Origin: Lentzea sp. NBRC 102530 | GTDB lineage: Bacteria; Actinomycetota; Actinomycetes; Mycobacteriales; Pseudonocardiaceae | Reading direction: 5' to 3' | NCBI RefSeq assembly: GCF_030269365.1 | Contig: NZ_BSTF01000025.1 | Span: forward strand, 1-64,000 | DNA length: 64,000 nucleotides | In this document: piece by piece, positions 21,299-29,408 of the stretch | Position numbering within the stretch: position 1 is the first letter of the stretch | Layout of the letters: every line of letters starts with the position of its first letter | Program-made: the position numbers and the translations under genes | Notes under the pieces: generated by a model | The model's database searches: none | Told to the model about the DNA's origin: nothing | Seen by the model: the letters and a program-made list of their open reading frames with translations, nothing else

Positions 21299-21685
21299 CT
21301 ACCGGGGCGGCAGCACCAACGCCTCGAAAAGGCGCGTGACCTCCGCCGACGGGTCGTCGGTCCAGCCCGTGTGCGCCGGTGACGTCTGCACGATCGTGCT
21401 CCGGGGCGCGGTGAGCCAGCGGAACCGCTGCCCGGCCGTGGTCCCGCTCACCGGACCGGCCTCGGCCGACCCGGCGCACGAGTTGGTCAGGTGCTTCAGG
21501 CTGCTCTCGAGCACCTCGACGTCGAGGTGCGGGTCCAGCACCCGCAGCCGCTCACCGTCCACATGGGTCTTGGCGCACAGGAAGTCCAGCGGCGCGCAGT
21601 AGACGATCACGCCGACGTTCATGAACTCGCCCCGCTCCTGCCGCGGTACCGCCCGCAGCAGCGCGTACTCAAACACGTGCGGCAC
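21299..21685 (-). CDS. DUF3037 protein
   Basis: A 128-residue soluble protein with FEYALLRAVPRQERGEFMNVGVIVYCAPLDFL, in part the DUF3037 signature. Its start lies inside the 3' end of the HipA-like kinase gene (17-base overlap). HipA-like kinase plus DUF3037 is a recurrent gene pair in actinobacteria, which suggests a joint function, but the biochemistry is not known to me. It carries Arg/Trp-rich segments, no membrane helix. Confidence 0.85.
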   Translation of the reverse strand: MPHVFEYALLRAVPRQERGEFMNVGVIVYCAPLDFLCAKTHVDGERLRVLDPHLDVEVLESSLKHLTNSCAGSAEAGPVSGTTAGQRFRWLTAPRSTIVQTSPAHTGWTDDPSAEVTRLFEALVLPPR

Positions 21686-22448
21686 GCGCGGCCTCCAGCG
21701 AGTCGACCCAGCCGCGGTTGTGCAGGCGATGGGTGAAGAAGTCCTTGTAGCGCTGCCGGAGTTCGGCTGGATCGCCTTCGAGCCACTCGTCCGGAACGAG
21801 CGCGAGCACCTCGTCGAGCAGTTCCGGGGTGATCTTCGCCGTCATCTCGGCGTCCACTTCGGACACCGACGTCGCGTTGGGCAGCATCGCGTGGTCCGAG
21901 GCGTCGTAGCGGAAATCCTTGGTAGCCGGGCGCTCTTCACTCCACGAGTAGTGGAAGTACAGCGCGGCGCCGTGGTCGATCAGCCACGGTTCGCGGTGCC
22001 ACAGCAACATGTTCGGGTTGCGCCAGCTGCGGTCCACGTTCAGCACGAGGGCATCGAACCACAGCAGCCTCGTGGCGAGGTCGGCGCCGGGGTCGCGCAC
22101 GACCGGGTTGAAGTCGAACGAGCCGGGCAGGTAGTCGAGGCCGAGGTTGAGGCCGCCGCTGGCGCGCAGGAGTTCCTGGACCTCCTGGTCGGGTTCCGCG
22201 CGGGCGAGTTCCCCGTCGAGGTGCACCAGGACGATCTCGGGTATCCGGAAGCCCAGCCGCCGCGCCAGTTCGCCGACGACGACCTCGGCGACCAGGACCT
22301 TCACGCCCTGCCCCGCGCCGCGGAACTTCACCACGTACATGCCGAGGTCATCGGCCTCGACCAGGCCCGGCATCGACCCGCCCTCGCGGAACGGGGTGAC
22401 GTACCGGGTGGCCGTGACCTCCCTCAGAGAACTCCCTGCCACATTCAC
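21669..22448 (-). CDS. HipA-like kinase domain protein
   Basis: 259 residues. TATRYVTPFREGGSMPGLVE and MYVVKFRGAGQG (with a candidate ATP-binding Lys) are followed by the catalytic-loop-like segment FDALVLNVDRSWRNPNMLL and the metal-binding LIDHGAAL. It thus has the phosphatidylinositol-kinase-like core of HipA, but not its full length (about 440) and no HipB-type HTH neighbour. GTG at 22448 or 22442 is chosen because the TATRYV segment is conserved in the family; no RBS decides. Target unknown; protein kinase activity is an inference. Confidence 0.78.
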   Translation of the reverse strand: MNVAGSSLREVTATRYVTPFREGGSMPGLVEADDLGMYVVKFRGAGQGVKVLVAEVVVGELARRLGFRIPEIVLVHLDGELARAEPDQEVQELLRASGGLNLGLDYLPGSFDFNPVVRDPGADLATRLLWFDALVLNVDRSWRNPNMLLWHREPWLIDHGAALYFHYSWSEERPATKDFRYDASDHAMLPNATSVSEVDAEMTAKITPELLDEVLALVPDEWLEGDPAELRQRYKDFFTHRLHNRGWVDSLEAARAARV

Positions 22449-22458
22449 TGGCGCATGA

Positions 22459-22914
22459 TCACACGAAGGCGCCCCGGAAGCCGAGCAGGATTCCGCCCCA
22501 GCCGCCCTCCCCGCCGACGCCGTCGCGGACCCGTTCCGGCTTGACGAAGTGCCGTTCGAAGTCGCGGTGCACCAGCTCAACGCGGGTGCCGTCACCCTCG
22601 GCGGTGAAGGTGATCTCCACTTCGGACGCCCGCGCGGGATCCGGGTCGTAATCCCAGTCACCGTCGAGGTGCCAGGCGAGCAGCAGCCGCGACGGTGGCT
22701 CCCAGGCCTTCACCCGGCCCCAGTCGCACTCGGCGCCGTTCTGGTCGACCTCGTACCAGCGGCCGCCCGCCCTCGGTTCGACGACGACGTCCTCCAACGC
22801 CGCGTCGCTGATGTGGTGCGCGGCCGGCCACCACGTCACGAACTTCTCCGTGAACACCTTGAAAGCGTGGTCGGCACCGGCGTTCACCAGCACGGACCTG
22901 CGGACCTCCGTCAT
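22459..22914 (-). CDS. SRPBCC (AHSA1-like) domain protein
   Basis: A 151-residue START/SRPBCC fold protein: VRRSVLVNAGADHAFKVFTEKFVTWWP at the start (in part), RAGGRWYEVDQNG and a C-terminal helix with GGWGGILLGF. Such proteins bind small hydrophobic ligands or act as cochaperone-like factors. The ATG at 22914 overlaps the stop of the ArsR gene (ATGA), the usual ArsR/SRPBCC pairing, in which the regulator controls its partner. Confidence 0.87.
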   Translation of the reverse strand: MTEVRRSVLVNAGADHAFKVFTEKFVTWWPAAHHISDAALEDVVVEPRAGGRWYEVDQNGAECDWGRVKAWEPPSRLLLAWHLDGDWDYDPDPARASEVEITFTAEGDGTRVELVHRDFERHFVKPERVRDGVGGEGGWGGILLGFRGAFV

Positions 22915-23213
22915 GATTCCTCCACCACCGCAGCGAAGTTCGCGAGAGCCCGGCCCCACACGTCGTCGAGGTAGTCGCGCATCGCCGCGACCCCGGCGTG
23001 GTCGACGGAGTACCTCCGCCGGGTGCCCAGAGCCTCGACGCGGACCAGCCGCGCCTCCTTGAGCACCTTGAGGTGCTGGGACACGGCCGGCCGCGACACG
23101 GGCAGCACGGCGGCGATCTCCCCCACCGCCCGCGGCCCGGCCACGAGCAGCGTGAAGATCTCGCGGCGGGTCGGATCGCCGAGCGCCGCGAACGCCGTTT
23201 GGTAAGTCTCCAC
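22911..23213 (-). CDS. ArsR-family transcriptional regulator
   Basis: 100 residues, one winged helix-turn-helix: ALGDPTRREIFTLLVAGPRAVGEIAAVL and VSRPAVSQHLKVLKEARLVRVE (each in part), then RRRYSVDHAGVAAMRDYL. No CxC metal-binding motif is present, so this belongs to the SRPBCC-coupled, probably ligand- or non-metal-responsive group. The GTG at 23213 is the natural start, 18 bases after the SGNH stop; direct and inverted copies of GGTAAGTCT surround it (23201-23234). Confidence 0.87.
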   Translation of the reverse strand: METYQTAFAALGDPTRREIFTLLVAGPRAVGEIAAVLPVSRPAVSQHLKVLKEARLVRVEALGTRRRYSVDHAGVAAMRDYLDDVWGRALANFAAVVEES

Positions 23214-23234
23214 GAACGGTAAGTCTGAACTTAC
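23201..23234. promoter_or_regulatory. Putative ArsR operator
   Basis: GGTAAGTCT occurs at 23201-23209 and again at 23218-23226. The second copy starts inside a palindrome, GTAAGT-CTGA-ACTTAC (23219-23234). The cluster brackets the ArsR GTG start at 23213, where binding would block transcription or start-codon access. Confidence 0.55.
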
Positions 23235-23971
23235 GCTTGGGTGGCTGTCAACGCCCGGAAGTACGCGGCCTGCCCGGCCCTGTTCGGGTGGTAGGAGTCC
23301 TTGGTGGGGCTGACCAGCGCGTTGATCCACGGGTCGGAGGCGCACACACCGTGGTCCGCAAACGCTTCCCTCACGTCGACGTACCGCGCCCCGGCCCGTG
23401 CGGCGGCCTGCGCGACCTGGTCCGAGAGCCGGTCGGCGGCCTCGTTGAGGGCCGCACGCTTGACGACCGACAACGTGCGGCAGTCGTCGTCGGGCGTGAA
23501 CAGCCGCGGGTAGCCGACGACCACGAGCTGCGCGTGCGGCGCCGCTTCCTTGATCGTCGCGTAGGTGGCGTCGAGCCGGGCGGGCAGCTGGGAGCCGATG
23601 AAGTCGACGGCGGCGGCGACGCGTTTCGAGCACGCCGCGTCGCCGTTGAGCGTGCAGGTGGTCAGCACGTCGACGAACCCGAGGTCGTTGCCGCCGATGG
23701 TGATCGTGACCAACGTGGTGTTCGGGGTGAGCGCGCGGAACTGCGTCCGCAGCGACTTCGTCGTCGCCCCGCTGCACGCCACGAACCGGAAGGACGGGAA
23801 CGCCGCGCCCCGCAACGCCGGGTAGGCGTTCGAGCTGCGCCGGCACGAGCCGTCCACATAGGAACCGGCGCCCGCACCGGACGCGTAGGAGTCGCCGAGT
23901 GCGACGTACTCCGGAGCGATCGGCGCGGGCGCCGTCAACGCGACTGCGAGTACTCCTGCCACAAGACCCAT
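23231..23971 (-). CDS. Secreted SGNH-family lipase/esterase
   Basis: 246 residues with a short N-terminal signal peptide (MGLVAGVLAVALTAPAPIAP). SGNH blocks: GDSYASGAG with nucleophile Ser, ACSGATT, GGNDLGF and the C-terminal DSYHPN with catalytic Asp/His. Six cysteines suggest disulphide bonds, consistent with export. Similar to Streptomyces scoe-type extracellular lipases. It is the first gene of the minus-strand run that continues into arsR, and its TAA lies in the arsR operator. Confidence 0.9.
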   Translation of the reverse strand: MGLVAGVLAVALTAPAPIAPEYVALGDSYASGAGAGSYVDGSCRRSSNAYPALRGAAFPSFRFVACSGATTKSLRTQFRALTPNTTLVTITIGGNDLGFVDVLTTCTLNGDAACSKRVAAAVDFIGSQLPARLDATYATIKEAAPHAQLVVVGYPRLFTPDDDCRTLSVVKRAALNEAADRLSDQVAQAAARAGARYVDVREAFADHGVCASDPWINALVSPTKDSYHPNRAGQAAYFRALTATQA

Positions 23972-24013
23972 ACAGCTCGGAGTACCACTGTGGACGGTGC
24001 TTCCAGAAGGTGC

Positions 24014-25126
24014 TTAACCCAGTCGGGTGGGCAGCACGCAGACCGGGATCGCGGTCTGCAGAGCCGTCCCGGACGGGGTGAGCCCGCCCGTGGCCTTGTC
24101 GACCTTGAACGACGTGACGTTGTTCGAGTTCTGGTTGGCCGCGAACAACAACGACCCGGTCGGGTCGAACGTGATGTGCCGCGGGTACTTGCCGCCGACC
24201 GCCGTCGTGCTGACCAGCGAGAGCCCGGACCCGGTCACCGCGAAGAGCGCGATGCTGTCGTGACCGCGGTTCGACAGGTACACGAACCTGCCGTCCGCGG
24301 ACACCAGCACCTCGGCCGGGTAGTTCGTCGGGCTGCCCGACGGCACGGTCTTGAGCACCTGCCCCGGCGTGAGGATCCCGTTCGCGTACGAGCAGGTCAC
24401 GATGGTCGAGTCGAGCTCGTTCGCCACGTACGCGGTCTTGCCGTCCGGCGCGAACGCGATGTGCCGCGGCCCGGCGCCCGGCTTCACCTTCGCCTGCGAG
24501 ACCTGCACGAGCTTCCCGCCGGTGAACGAGTAGACGAACACCGAGTCGGCGCCGAGGTCGACGGCCGCCGCGTACCGGCCGGCCCGGTCGAACACGATGT
24601 GGTGCGCGTGCGGGCCTTCCTGGCGCTCCTTGTTCGGCCCGGACCCCTTGTGCTGCACCTTCTGCGTGCGCGCACCCAGGCTGCCGTCCGCGCCGACCGG
24701 GAACACGCTGAGCGAGCCGGACGAGTAGTCGGCCGTGATCAGGAACTTCCCGGACGGGTCGAGCGTGAGGTGGCACGGGTCCGCGCCACCGGTCGCCTGC
24801 TTGTTGATGACCTTGAGCGTGGCCGCGTCGATCGCGGTGACCTCGCCCTTGGTGTTCTCGTTGACGGCGTAGAGGAACCTGCCGTCGGCCGACTCGATCA
24901 CGAACGACGGGTTCACCACGCCGCTGATCACGCCGGTCGTCTTCAGCTGCCCCGACACGGAGTCGTAGGTGCCGATGCCGATGCCCTTCGCGCCACCGCT
25001 CCACGTGGTGTAGGCGCCGAAGAACACTCTCCGGGTCGCAGCGGCCGCCTCAGCGGTTCCTCCGGTCATCAGCAGTCCAGCTCCTACGCCCATGGCTCCG
25101 AGAAAACGTCGCCGATCTACACCCAC
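24014..25126 (-). CDS. Tat-exported lactonase-family beta-propeller protein
   Basis: 370 residues. The N-terminus VGVDRRRFLGAMGVGAGLL is a twin-arginine (RRxFL) signal. The rest is a seven-bladed beta-propeller with repeated GxxPxHxxxxPxGKFL-type blades (ADPCHLTLDPSGKFL, GPHAHHIVFDRAG, GPRHIAFAPDG, YPRHITFDPTGSLLF). This matches the lactonase / 6-phosphogluconolactonase (Pgl) family. As an exported protein it is unlikely to be the pentose-phosphate enzyme; it may hydrolyse extracellular lactones. GTG at 25126 is preceded by GGAGG nine bases upstream. Confidence 0.85.
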   Translation of the reverse strand: MGVDRRRFLGAMGVGAGLLMTGGTAEAAAATRRVFFGAYTTWSGGAKGIGIGTYDSVSGQLKTTGVISGVVNPSFVIESADGRFLYAVNENTKGEVTAIDAATLKVINKQATGGADPCHLTLDPSGKFLITADYSSGSLSVFPVGADGSLGARTQKVQHKGSGPNKERQEGPHAHHIVFDRAGRYAAAVDLGADSVFVYSFTGGKLVQVSQAKVKPGAGPRHIAFAPDGKTAYVANELDSTIVTCSYANGILTPGQVLKTVPSGSPTNYPAEVLVSADGRFVYLSNRGHDSIALFAVTGSGLSLVSTTAVGGKYPRHITFDPTGSLLFAANQNSNNVTSFKVDKATGGLTPSGTALQTAIPVCVLPTRLG

Positions 25127-25245
25127 GGCTGCACACCTCCGGTCTGGCTCCTGCGGCGGCGGCACAGCCCACACTGGCCTAGACCACTACGGCCAGGCAA
25201 TAGGTGCAATCAAGATTGCGTTCAGTGCAACGGGCGGTGCGGCGG

Positions 25246-26076
25246 CTACCGGAGCGGATCAGCGGAGATCAGGCGGGCCTTCTCCGCCTCGAGGTCGTAG
25301 GCGGGCGGCGGGAACTTCGGGTCCATCTCGCGCAGCGTCTCCAGCAGCAACCGGCTGATCGCCCAGTTCCGGTACCACTTCCGGTCCGACGGCACGGCGT
25401 ACCAGGGCGTCTCGCGGCAGTTCCGCAACGCCTGCGTGTACGCGTCCTGGTACTTCGACCACTTCGACCGGACGTCGATGTCGGCCGGGTTGTACTTCCA
25501 GTTCTTCCTCGGGTCGTCCAGGCGCGCGAGCAGCCGTTCCTTCTGGACCTCGGGCGAGATGTGCAGGAAGCACTTGACCACCGTCGTGCCGGAGTCGGCG
25601 AGTTCCTTCTCGAACGCGTTGATCTCCTTGTAACGCCCGCGAATCTCGGCGGCCGTGAGCAGGCGTTCTACTTTGGGCACGAGGACGTCCTCGTAGTGGG
25701 AGCGGTCGAACGCCCCCAGCCGGCCCTTCTCCGGCAGGACCTTCCTGATGCGGGTGAGGAAGTGCTGGCGGCGTTCGGCGGCCGTGGGCTTCTTGAACGA
25801 CGCGATCCGCACGCCCTGCGGGTTCACCAGGCCCATGACGTGCCTGACCACGCCGCCCTTGCCGGAGGTGTCCATGCCCTGCAGCACGAGCAGGACCGAG
25901 CGGGAATCCTCCGCGTAGAGCGCTTCCTGCAGGGCGTCCAGCTCGACCCCGGTGGCGGCGATGTCCTCGGCCGCCTCCTTCTTGTTCTTGGGACCGGTGG
26001 GCCGGCCCGCCGGGTCGAGAGTGGAGAGATCCACCTCTTCGAGTCGCAGGGCGTCACGAACCGACTTCTTAGCCAT
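25246..26076 (-). CDS. ppk2: Polyphosphate kinase 2 family protein
   Basis: 276 residues, full length for single-domain PPK2. It has Walker A GMDTSGKGG, the lid segment FKKPTAAERRQHFLTRI, Walker B FDRSHYEDVLVP and the conserved DDPRKNWKYNPADIDVR. It transfers phosphate between polyphosphate and nucleoside phosphates; the sequence alone does not fix whether mono- or diphosphates are used. Start ATG 26076 has GGGGG just upstream. It is divergent from the ornithine aminotransferase gene across 140 bases. Confidence 0.9.
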   Translation of the reverse strand: MAKKSVRDALRLEEVDLSTLDPAGRPTGPKNKKEAAEDIAATGVELDALQEALYAEDSRSVLLVLQGMDTSGKGGVVRHVMGLVNPQGVRIASFKKPTAAERRQHFLTRIRKVLPEKGRLGAFDRSHYEDVLVPKVERLLTAAEIRGRYKEINAFEKELADSGTTVVKCFLHISPEVQKERLLARLDDPRKNWKYNPADIDVRSKWSKYQDAYTQALRNCRETPWYAVPSDRKWYRNWAISRLLLETLREMDPKFPPPAYDLEAEKARLISADPLR

Positions 26077-26204
26077 CCCCCGACCGTAGCGATTCACCGC
26101 CGAGTCCGCCCGCTGTGCAACAAACCGCCACGCTTTGGTGAATGTCTGCAACGAACTGAGGCAGTGCGCAATAGTTCACGGTCGAAATCGCTTGTTCAGG
26201 CCCC

Positions 26205-26210
26205 TAACCT
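26205..26210 (+). promoter_or_regulatory. Leaderless-type -10 box of the aminotransferase gene
   Basis: TAACCT stands exactly six bases before the ATG at 26217. The GGGAGG between them touches the start codon and is too close to act as an RBS, so the transcript probably starts at the ATG. No clear -35 hexamer. Confidence 0.45.
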
Positions 26211-26216
26211 GGGAGG

Positions 26217-27461
26217 ATGACCGCCATCGCTGAGCACCACACCGCGGGGACCACTGATTTGGCTAGCGCTGACTACGTCGGACTCGACGAAGAGTGGAGC
26301 ACGCACAACTACCACCCGCTTCCGGTGGTGATCTCACACGGCGAAGGTGCGTGGGTCACCGACGTCGAGGGGCGTCGCTACCTGGACTTCCTGTCCGGGT
26401 ACTCCTCGCTCAACTTCGGCCACCGCCACCCCGCCCTGGTGGCCGCCGCCGTCGAGCAGCTCGGCCGCGTCACGCTGACGAGCCGCGCGTTCCACCACGA
26501 CCAGTTCGGCCTCTTCTGCCGCGAGCTCGCCCAGCTCACCGGCACCGAGATGGTCCTCGCGATGAACTCCGGCGCCGAGGCCGTCGAGTCCGCGATCAAG
26601 GTCGCGCGCAAGTGGGCCTACCAGGTCAAGGGCGTGCCGGAGGGCACCGCCGAGATCATCGTCGCCGGATCCAACTTCCACGGCCGCACCACGACGATCG
26701 TGTCGTTCTCGACCGACGACACCGCCCGCAACGACTTCGGTCCGTTCACGCCGGGCTTCAAGGTCGTGAAGTACGGGGCGCTGGACGAGATCGAGTCCGC
26801 GATCTCCCCGCGCACCGCCGCCGTCCTCCTGGAGCCGATCCAGGGCGAGGCCGGCGTCGTCGTGCCGCCCGCCGGGTACCTCGCGGGCATCCGCCGCCTG
26901 TGCGACGAGAACGACGTGCTGATGATCGCCGACGAGATCCAGTCGGGCCTCGGGCGCACCGGTGAGCTGTTCGCGCTCGACCACGAGGGCGTGCGCGCCG
27001 ACCTCTACACGCTGGGCAAGGCGCTGGGCGGTGGCATCCTGCCGGTGTCCGCGGTCGTCGGGTCCCGCGCGGTGCTGGGCGTGCTCAAGCCCGGCGAGCA
27101 CGGGTCGACCTTCGGCGGCAACCCGCTCGCCTGCGCGGTCGGCCGCGCGGTCGTGCGGCTGCTCGCGACCGGCGAGTTCCAGGAGCGCTCGCGGGAGATG
27201 GGGGCTTACCTGCACGCGGAACTCGGCAAGCTGGTCGGCTCCGGCGTGGCCGAGGTGCGCGGGCGCGGGCTGTGGGCCGGTGTCGAGATCGCGCCGGGCG
27301 GACCCGTCGGCCGCACCGCCTCCGAGGCGCTGGCCGCCCGCGGGGTGCTGTGCAAGGAGACGCACGCGTCGACGTTGCGCGTCGCGCCGCCGCTGGTGAT
27401 CACCCGCGACGAGATCGACCTCGGCGTGCGGGCGATCGCGGAGGTCGTTCGTCCCGTTTAG
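26217..27461 (+). CDS. rocD: Ornithine aminotransferase
   Basis: Class III PLP aminotransferase, 414 residues. It has NYHPLPVVISHGEGAWVTD, characteristic of ornithine--oxo-acid transaminase, MNSGAEAVESAIK, the PLP-contact ADEIQSGLGRTG and the Schiff-base lysine in LYTLGKALGGG. Reaction: ornithine + 2-oxoglutarate to glutamate-5-semialdehyde + glutamate. It stands alone with its own promoter and a strong terminator (27491-27526); no arginase or proline gene is next to it. Confidence 0.92.
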   Translation: MTAIAEHHTAGTTDLASADYVGLDEEWSTHNYHPLPVVISHGEGAWVTDVEGRRYLDFLSGYSSLNFGHRHPALVAAAVEQLGRVTLTSRAFHHDQFGLFCRELAQLTGTEMVLAMNSGAEAVESAIKVARKWAYQVKGVPEGTAEIIVAGSNFHGRTTTIVSFSTDDTARNDFGPFTPGFKVVKYGALDEIESAISPRTAAVLLEPIQGEAGVVVPPAGYLAGIRRLCDENDVLMIADEIQSGLGRTGELFALDHEGVRADLYTLGKALGGGILPVSAVVGSRAVLGVLKPGEHGSTFGGNPLACAVGRAVVRLLATGEFQERSREMGAYLHAELGKLVGSGVAEVRGRGLWAGVEIAPGGPVGRTASEALAARGVLCKETHASTLRVAPPLVITRDEIDLGVRAIAEVVRPV

Positions 27462-27490
27462 GGGGATTTTCCCTCGTGGCAAGGTCACAA

Positions 27491-27526
27491 ATGCGGCGGA
27501 CGGGCCACGTTGCCCGTCCGCCGCAT
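27491..27526 (+). terminator. Terminator of rocD
   Basis: A perfect 15-base stem (ATGCGGCGGACGGGC, 27491-27505, and its complement 27512-27526) with a 6-base loop, 29 bases past the rocD stop and just before the DUF2252 start. No T-run. Confidence 0.85.
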
Positions 27527-27531
27527 GCATC

Positions 27532-28920
27532 ATGGCTCGTATGGGTGAACGCGTGCGTGCTGAGGCCGCTGCCGCTTTGGGCAGATGGGTTGAGCCGGAA
27601 GAGGTCTACGCGGAGGGACGCGCGCTGCGGTCCTCAGTGGACTTCAAGGCGCACCGCGCGATGTCGCTCGCGTCCGGCCGCCCGTCCGTGCTGGAGTTCA
27701 TGCGCGCCAGCAACGAGGGCCGGCTCGAGCACCTGATCCCGTTGCGGGTCGGGCGGATGCTCGAGAACCCGTTCGCGTTCTTCCGCGGCTCGGCGGGCCT
27801 GCAGGCGGGCGATCTGGCCGCCGGGTGCTCGACCGGACTTCACGCTCAGTTGTGCGGTGATGCACACGCAGCGAACTTCGGCCTCTACGGCACGCCCGAG
27901 GGCCAGATCGTCATGGACATCAACGACTTCGACGAGACGCTGCCCGGCCCGTGGGAGTGGGACCTCAAGCGCCTCGCCGCCTCGCTGGTACTGGCGGGCC
28001 GCGTCGGGGGCGTGTCGGACAAGGGCTGCCGCGACGCCGCCGAGGACGCCGTGCGCGCGTACCGGGGCGCGATCCGGCACCTCGCGGAGATCCCGTTCAT
28101 GGACTCGTGGAGCGCGCTGGGCGACGAGTCGACGCTGTCGAAGGTCAAGGCTGACGACCTGATCAACGACTTCTCCAAGGCCGCCGAGAAGTCGCGCAAG
28201 AACACCAGCGCCCGGTTCGCCGCGAAGTGGACCGCGCACGACGGCGAGAAGTGGCGGTTCGTGACGAACCCGCCGACGTTCACCGAGGCCACTCCCCCGA
28301 CCAAGGCGGCCGTGATCGCCGCGCTGCCGTCCTACGTGGACACCCTGCGCGAGTCGCGGACGAACCTGATCATGCGCTACGGCGTGTCGGACGTGGCGTT
28401 CCGCGTCGTCGGCACCGGCAGCGTCGGCCTGCGCAACTACCTGATCCTGTTGCACGGCAACGGCTCCGAGGCGTTGGTGCTGCAGGCCAAGGAAGCCCGG
28501 CCGTCGGCGTTGCAGCCGTTCCTCGACGTGCCGGCGTCCAAGCACGAGGGCAAGCGGATCGTGCACGGCGCGCGGCTCGTGCAGGCCGAGACGGACATCC
28601 TGCTGGGCTGGACGACGATCGAGGGCCGGCACTTCATCGTGCGGCAGTTCCGCAACCGCAAGGGCGAGATCGACGCGACGACCTTGAAGCGCGACGACCT
28701 CGACGACTACGGCCGGTTCGCGGGCGCGCTGCTGGCCCGTGCGCACACCCGTTCGCTCGACCCGCGGCTGCTCGCCGGGTACTTCCAGAACGGGGACGGC
28801 GACGACGTCGACGAGGCGTTCGCGAAGTACGCGTTCGACTACGCCGACCAGACCGAGGCCGACCACGACGACCTGACGAAGCTGGTCAAGAACGGGAAGC
28901 TGCCCGCGCACGTCGAATGA
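27532..28920 (+). CDS. DUF2252 protein
   Basis: 462 residues, soluble. The kinase-like DUF2252 core is visible: MLENPFAFFRGSAGLQAGDL, CGDAHAANFGLYGTPEG, MDINDFDETLPGPWEWDLKRLAASL, and later RQFRNRKGEID. The HxxN...DxxDFD pattern resembles aminoglycoside-phosphotransferase-type kinases, but no substrate is established. The ATG at 27532 starts six bases after the rocD terminator, so it must have a promoter inside or just before that hairpin, or be leaderless. ATG at 27541 is an alternative. Confidence 0.88.
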   Translation: MARMGERVRAEAAAALGRWVEPEEVYAEGRALRSSVDFKAHRAMSLASGRPSVLEFMRASNEGRLEHLIPLRVGRMLENPFAFFRGSAGLQAGDLAAGCSTGLHAQLCGDAHAANFGLYGTPEGQIVMDINDFDETLPGPWEWDLKRLAASLVLAGRVGGVSDKGCRDAAEDAVRAYRGAIRHLAEIPFMDSWSALGDESTLSKVKADDLINDFSKAAEKSRKNTSARFAAKWTAHDGEKWRFVTNPPTFTEATPPTKAAVIAALPSYVDTLRESRTNLIMRYGVSDVAFRVVGTGSVGLRNYLILLHGNGSEALVLQAKEARPSALQPFLDVPASKHEGKRIVHGARLVQAETDILLGWTTIEGRHFIVRQFRNRKGEIDATTLKRDDLDDYGRFAGALLARAHTRSLDPRLLAGYFQNGDGDDVDEAFAKYAFDYADQTEADHDDLTKLVKNGKLPAHVE

Positions 28921-28984
28921 CCGCCTCGGGGGCCGGTCGACACGCCAGCGGTTCCGCCACCCGGAGATGAACACCGGGATTGCA

Positions 28985-28990
28985 TAGCCT
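28985..28990 (+). promoter_or_regulatory. Leaderless-type -10 box of the GNAT gene
   Basis: TAGCCT lies six bases before the ATG at 28997, the same spacing as before rocD. No separate Shine-Dalgarno sequence is present. Confidence 0.45.
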
Positions 28991-28996
28991 GGCGGT

Positions 28997-29401
28997 ATGA
29001 AGATCCGCCGCGCCGCCTCCTCCGACGACGTGTTCGCCGCCGCGCACCTGTTCGACGCGCAGCCGTTGCCGGACGCGACCGCGCGGTTCCTGGCGCAGGA
29101 TCACCACCACCTGCTGATCGCGTACGTCGGCGAGGAGCCGGCCGGGTTCGTGTCCGGGATCGAGACCACGCACCCGGACAAGGGCACCGAGATGTTCCTC
29201 TACGAGCTCGGGGTGGACGACGCGTTCCTGCGCCGCGGCATCGGAACGGCGCTGGTCGAGGCGTTGAAGGCGGTTGCGGTGGAACGGGGTTGCTACGCGA
29301 TGTGGACCGGCACCGCCGCGGGTGACGCGGCGGCGCAGGGCACCTACGCGAAGGCCGGCGGAACCGTCGGCGAGGGCGCGTTCGTGTCCTGGGAGCTCTA
29401 G
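28997..29401 (+). CDS. GNAT acetyltransferase, AAC(3)-I-like
   Basis: 134 residues with one GNAT domain. The acetyl-CoA pyrophosphate loop is LRRGIGTALVEAL; the strand before it (FLYELGVDDAFL) and the HHLLIAYVGEEPAGFV region resemble aminoglycoside 3-N-acetyltransferases of type I. Resistance function is possible but unproven, since many actinomycete GNATs of this type act on other amines. It ends seven bases from the convergent ABC-F gene. Confidence 0.8.
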   Translation: MKIRRAASSDDVFAAAHLFDAQPLPDATARFLAQDHHHLLIAYVGEEPAGFVSGIETTHPDKGTEMFLYELGVDDAFLRRGIGTALVEALKAVAVERGCYAMWTGTAAGDAAAQGTYAKAGGTVGEGAFVSWEL

Positions 29402-29408
29402 GTCGTGT

